Shown here: one piece after another, positions 61,712 through 64,000 of the stretch
Numbering within the stretch: position 1 is the stretch's first letter
How the letters are laid out: each line of letters opens with the position of its first letter
DNA from: Clostridioides difficile
Lineage (GTDB): Bacteria > Bacillota > Clostridia > Peptostreptococcales > Peptostreptococcaceae
Reading direction: 5' to 3'
Assembly: GCA_012955965.1 (NCBI GenBank)
Contig: JABBZI010000016.1
Coordinates: forward strand, 27,799 to 91,798
DNA length: 64,000 bases
The notes under the pieces: model-generated
The model's input: only the letters and a program-made list of their open reading frames with translations
Databases searched by the model: none
Told to the model about the DNA's origin: nothing
Translations under genes and position numbers: made by a program

Positions 61712-62821
61712 TTGGCTATAGATAAAAGTTATTACACTATAATTACAAATGTAGGAAAGGCAAAGATAGCAAATGCAAGTGTTACAGGTAACAAAGTAGG
61801 GTTTGTAAAAATTCAACTTGGAGATGGTGGAGGAAGTGAGTATACTCCTACTGAAAGTCAGACAGAACTTAAAAATGTGGTATGGGAAGGCAACATCGGA
61901 AATACAACCACAGATGAAACTGCGCCAAACTGCATAATATTAGAGAGTTTAATACCATCAAGTGTAGGTGGGTTTATGATAAGAGAAATAGGATATTTAG
62001 ATGATGAAAATAATCTAATTGCAATCTCTAAATATAAAGAATGTTATAAACCTTCTATAGAACAAGGAGCAGTTGTTGATATGAAGGTTAAAACTGTGCT
62101 TATTGTATCTAATGTAAATAATATAGAACTTAAAATTGACCCTACAATAATTTTTGCTACGCTCAAAGATATACAAGAATTAGATACTAAAATAGACACT
62201 ATTAATGCTAAAATAGATACAACTAAAACAGAGTTAACAAGCAATATAGAAACTGCTAAGACAGAGTTAAACACTAGAATTGACACAGAAAACGAGAAAC
62301 AAAATATCAAGATTGACCAATTAATCGCAGGTGGCTCAAATGTGGCATATACTCAAAGAGTCACAATTGATGATTGGGTGGATGATACAGAAAATGGATT
62401 TAAAGCAACTGTAACACATAACTTATTAACACAAAGAATAGTTGTAAATATTATAGATGCTACTACAAAAGAAAATGTAGTTACAAACTTTAAAATTATA
62501 GATGATAATTCTATTGAGGTTAGAAGTGAAACAAAAACTGAATTGCATGTTTATGTTATTAATGGAAATGCTGAAACTCATTTTATAAATGCGACTGTAG
62601 ATGATAACAGAGTGAGTGAAATGACTACCTATTCCTCTAAAAAAATAGAGAATTCTATTGGAAGCATACAGCTTGTAGATACCAGTATAAGTATTACAGA
62701 TGCTAATGATAGATTTACAAGTGATAAGTTAGATGGAGTATTAGAGGAAATAATGGTAGAAATAAGTGGTCAAAGGACTAAAGGAATAGCTATAGTAAAT
62801 AATTTAATAGATATGATTTAG
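61712..62821 (+). CDS. Tail fibre protein with phage-collar N-terminus
   Basis: 369 residues. N-terminal 150 form the DUF3751/phage tail-collar fibre domain (YYTIITNVGKAKIANASVTG, GFMIREIGYLDDENNLIAIS). Residues about 155-205 are a coiled coil of repeats KIDTINAKIDTTKTELTSNI. The C-terminus is a separate strand-rich domain. TTG after GGAGGTGA. It links the baseplate to receptor recognition. Confidence 0.86.
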   Translation: MAIDKSYYTIITNVGKAKIANASVTGNKVGFVKIQLGDGGGSEYTPTESQTELKNVVWEGNIGNTTTDETAPNCIILESLIPSSVGGFMIREIGYLDDENNLIAISKYKECYKPSIEQGAVVDMKVKTVLIVSNVNNIELKIDPTIIFATLKDIQELDTKIDTINAKIDTTKTELTSNIETAKTELNTRIDTENEKQNIKIDQLIAGGSNVAYTQRVTIDDWVDDTENGFKATVTHNLLTQRIVVNIIDATTKENVVTNFKIIDDNSIEVRSETKTELHVYVINGNAETHFINATVDDNRVSEMTTYSSKKIENSIGSIQLVDTSISITDANDRFTSDKLDGVLEEIMVEISGQRTKGIAIVNNLIDMI

Positions 62822-62837
62822 TAAAGGGGAGTGAAAG

Positions 62838-63971
62838 ATGGCAACAAAATTAGAAGAAAATGCAAAACTAAGAGAAATGATAGATACATTAGAAACTACA
62901 AAAAATGATTTGCAGACAGGCAAAAATAATATAGCTAATATTTTAGGTTCACCCTTTACAGGAAATGACAAGTTAGAGACAACTAAGAATACACTAAGCT
63001 CAATTAGAAGTACTTTTGTTTCAAATCTAAATAGAAAAGGTGTATCAACTGTAAGCAATACACCTTTTAAAACTCTAGCTGAAAATGTTGGCAAAATAGA
63101 GCAAGGAAATATGAATGTTCCAATTTGGTATAAACCAAAAAATCTTTTGATAACTGCTGCTTCTGATTCTAGTATAAAAGATGTTAACTATGTTACTGCT
63201 ATAGATAAAGAAGTTTTTTGCTTTATTAGATATAACACAAATACATTGTATTTTAGACGATACAACACTATAACAAATTCTCTTACAAGTCTTGCAACTC
63301 CAGCATATAATTCTAATTTTTTACTTGTAAGTTATAATGATGAAATTTATCAAATAGGTGGACTATCTGGAAGCACGGCTATAAACACTTGTAAAAAGTA
63401 TAATATAAAAACATCAGCTTGGAGTTATTTACCTAATATGGGAAGTTCTAGGTATGGAGCAGGCGGAGAATCTTATAAAAATCAAATACATGTTTTTTAT
63501 GGAAAAGAAAAGACAACTAACAGTGTAGCTGTTAATACTTCTGAATATTTTCTTGTAGATACAAATACATGGACTACTAAAGGAAATTTACAACTTTCAA
63601 AAAATGCTGGTTATACATGTGCAAAAAGTTCAAGTAATTTTGTTGTATATGGTTTAAGTGACCCAAACAGTATTTATTCTGTAATAATAGCTAATTATAG
63701 TCCAATATCGGGAACTATAAGTGGTAAGTATGGTACAACAGGTTCATTTGTAGCACCTATGAAAGATTATTTACTTTTAGGAAGTTATGGTTATTATTCT
63801 TCCGGCAAATACGCAATTGTAGCTTTTGGAGAAAACGGGAAAATTTTTGAAAGAATTTTAGAGGATGTAAGAATACCTACAAGTTATGATATTAAAGCTG
63901 TTTCAACTGAAAATAAATTTGTATATTATTGCTCAAGTGGAAATGTTATGTGTCTTATACCGGAATTATAA
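62838..63971 (+). CDS. Kelch-repeat-like tail fibre/receptor-binding protein
   Basis: 377 residues. N-terminal helical coiled-coil part (LREMIDTLETTKNDLQTGKN) shared with fibre-associated proteins; from about 130, Kelch-like repeats of the type IYQIGGLSGSTAINTCKKYN, TSAWSYLPNMGSSRYGAGGE, TNTWTTKGNLQLSKNAGYTC. Kelch beta-propellers often bind carbohydrate or protein surfaces. Good GGGGAGTGA precedes the ATG. Probable receptor-binding fibre; inference from fold and position. Confidence 0.75.
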   Translation: MATKLEENAKLREMIDTLETTKNDLQTGKNNIANILGSPFTGNDKLETTKNTLSSIRSTFVSNLNRKGVSTVSNTPFKTLAENVGKIEQGNMNVPIWYKPKNLLITAASDSSIKDVNYVTAIDKEVFCFIRYNTNTLYFRRYNTITNSLTSLATPAYNSNFLLVSYNDEIYQIGGLSGSTAINTCKKYNIKTSAWSYLPNMGSSRYGAGGESYKNQIHVFYGKEKTTNSVAVNTSEYFLVDTNTWTTKGNLQLSKNAGYTCAKSSSNFVVYGLSDPNSIYSVIIANYSPISGTISGKYGTTGSFVAPMKDYLLLGSYGYYSSGKYAIVAFGENGKIFERILEDVRIPTSYDIKAVSTENKFVYYCSSGNVMCLIPEL

Positions 63972-64000
63972 AGTAACTATTTGTTTAGGAATGGTTACTT
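63970..64000 (+). terminator. Hairpin at the window end
   Basis: AAGTAACTATT / AATGGTTACTT (one G-U) around TGTTTAGG; the tail after it is cut by the window edge. Probably ends the tail operon. Confidence 0.55.

Larger units (their letters stand above)
25165..64000. mobile_element. Prophage with contractile tail (left part; right end outside the window)
   Basis: A continuous phage gene order begins with a tyrosine integrase and runs through immunity, replication, packaging, head, sheath/tube tail, baseplate and tail fibre genes. The XkdN/P/Q/R/S/T/U-like order plus a tail sheath shows a myovirus-type contractile tail. The left attachment site must lie between the AraC stop codon and the integrase stop codon. 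Lysis genes and attR are not in the window, so element length and completeness cannot be judged. Confidence 0.93.

Overview
The window reads as a low-GC Firmicute chromosome, most probably Clostridioides difficile, carrying most of an integrated contractile-tail (myovirus-type) prophage. The species inference rests on strong AT bias, frequent TTG/GTG starts behind GGAGG-type ribosome sites, a 29-base CRISPR repeat of the C. difficile type I-B kind, and a small type I toxin of the sort found beside C. difficile CRISPR arrays. No database search was run, so species and homologies are recognition and inference.

Positions 1-25164 are host chromosome. In order: the end of an arginine-pathway aminotransferase gene and argF; a lipoprotein; on the minus strand an Asp/Glu racemase and an M20 amidohydrolase; a GNAT acetyltransferase fragment; a GntR (YtrA-like)/ABC exporter operon with a perfect palindromic operator; a RepL-like winged-helix gene and clpB; an MFS exporter divergent from an AraC regulator; a DNA alkyl-cysteine methyltransferase; an XRE regulator with a long inverted-repeat operator; a VanZ-like protein; ilvD; an intracellular subtilisin; flavodoxin; a HpcH/HpaI aldolase divergent from a MerR regulator; and a DtxR-like plus cupin/PocR/AraC regulator pair.

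From about 25.2 kb to the window end is the prophage; its right end lies outside. The left arm (minus strand) holds the integrase, an unrecognised three-gene cassette (one member membrane-anchored), an ImmA/IrrE-like protein and a repressor with two tandem HTH domains. A 180-bp operator region with about six TAGCAAC-type half-sites separates it from the rightward early genes: Cro-like protein, Rha/KilAC antirepressor, ERF annealing protein, a replication initiator with an internal iteron-like origin, SSB, a PAPS-reductase-like protein, a DUF1064 nuclease and an ArpU/RinA-like late regulator. A short unit of two hydrophobic micropeptides and a noncoding segment with two tRNA-like folds precede the terminase. 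Then come terminase, portal, a MuF minor head protein fused to a polymorphic-toxin-50 domain, an Sm-like protein, scaffold, capsid, connectors, tail sheath and tube, and a tail chaperone with a programmed -1 frameshift.

Between the tail chaperone and the tape measure lies an accessory (moron) island, about 50.4-54.36 kb: two small genes, a type I toxin-antitoxin pair, a CRISPR array of 23 repeats and 22 spacers with no cas genes, and a zinc-ribbon/SHOCT protein, separated by related AAGCACTTAC hairpins. Two spacers resemble the prophage's own tape-measure gene imperfectly (30/36 and 27/37 positions), and one of these sites keeps a CCA flank. That fits an array aimed at related phages while sparing its carrier, relying on host Cas proteins. 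Tape measure, LysM protein, a baseplate hub fused to two peptidoglycan hydrolase domains, baseplate wedge genes and two tail-fibre genes (one Kelch-like) finish the window.
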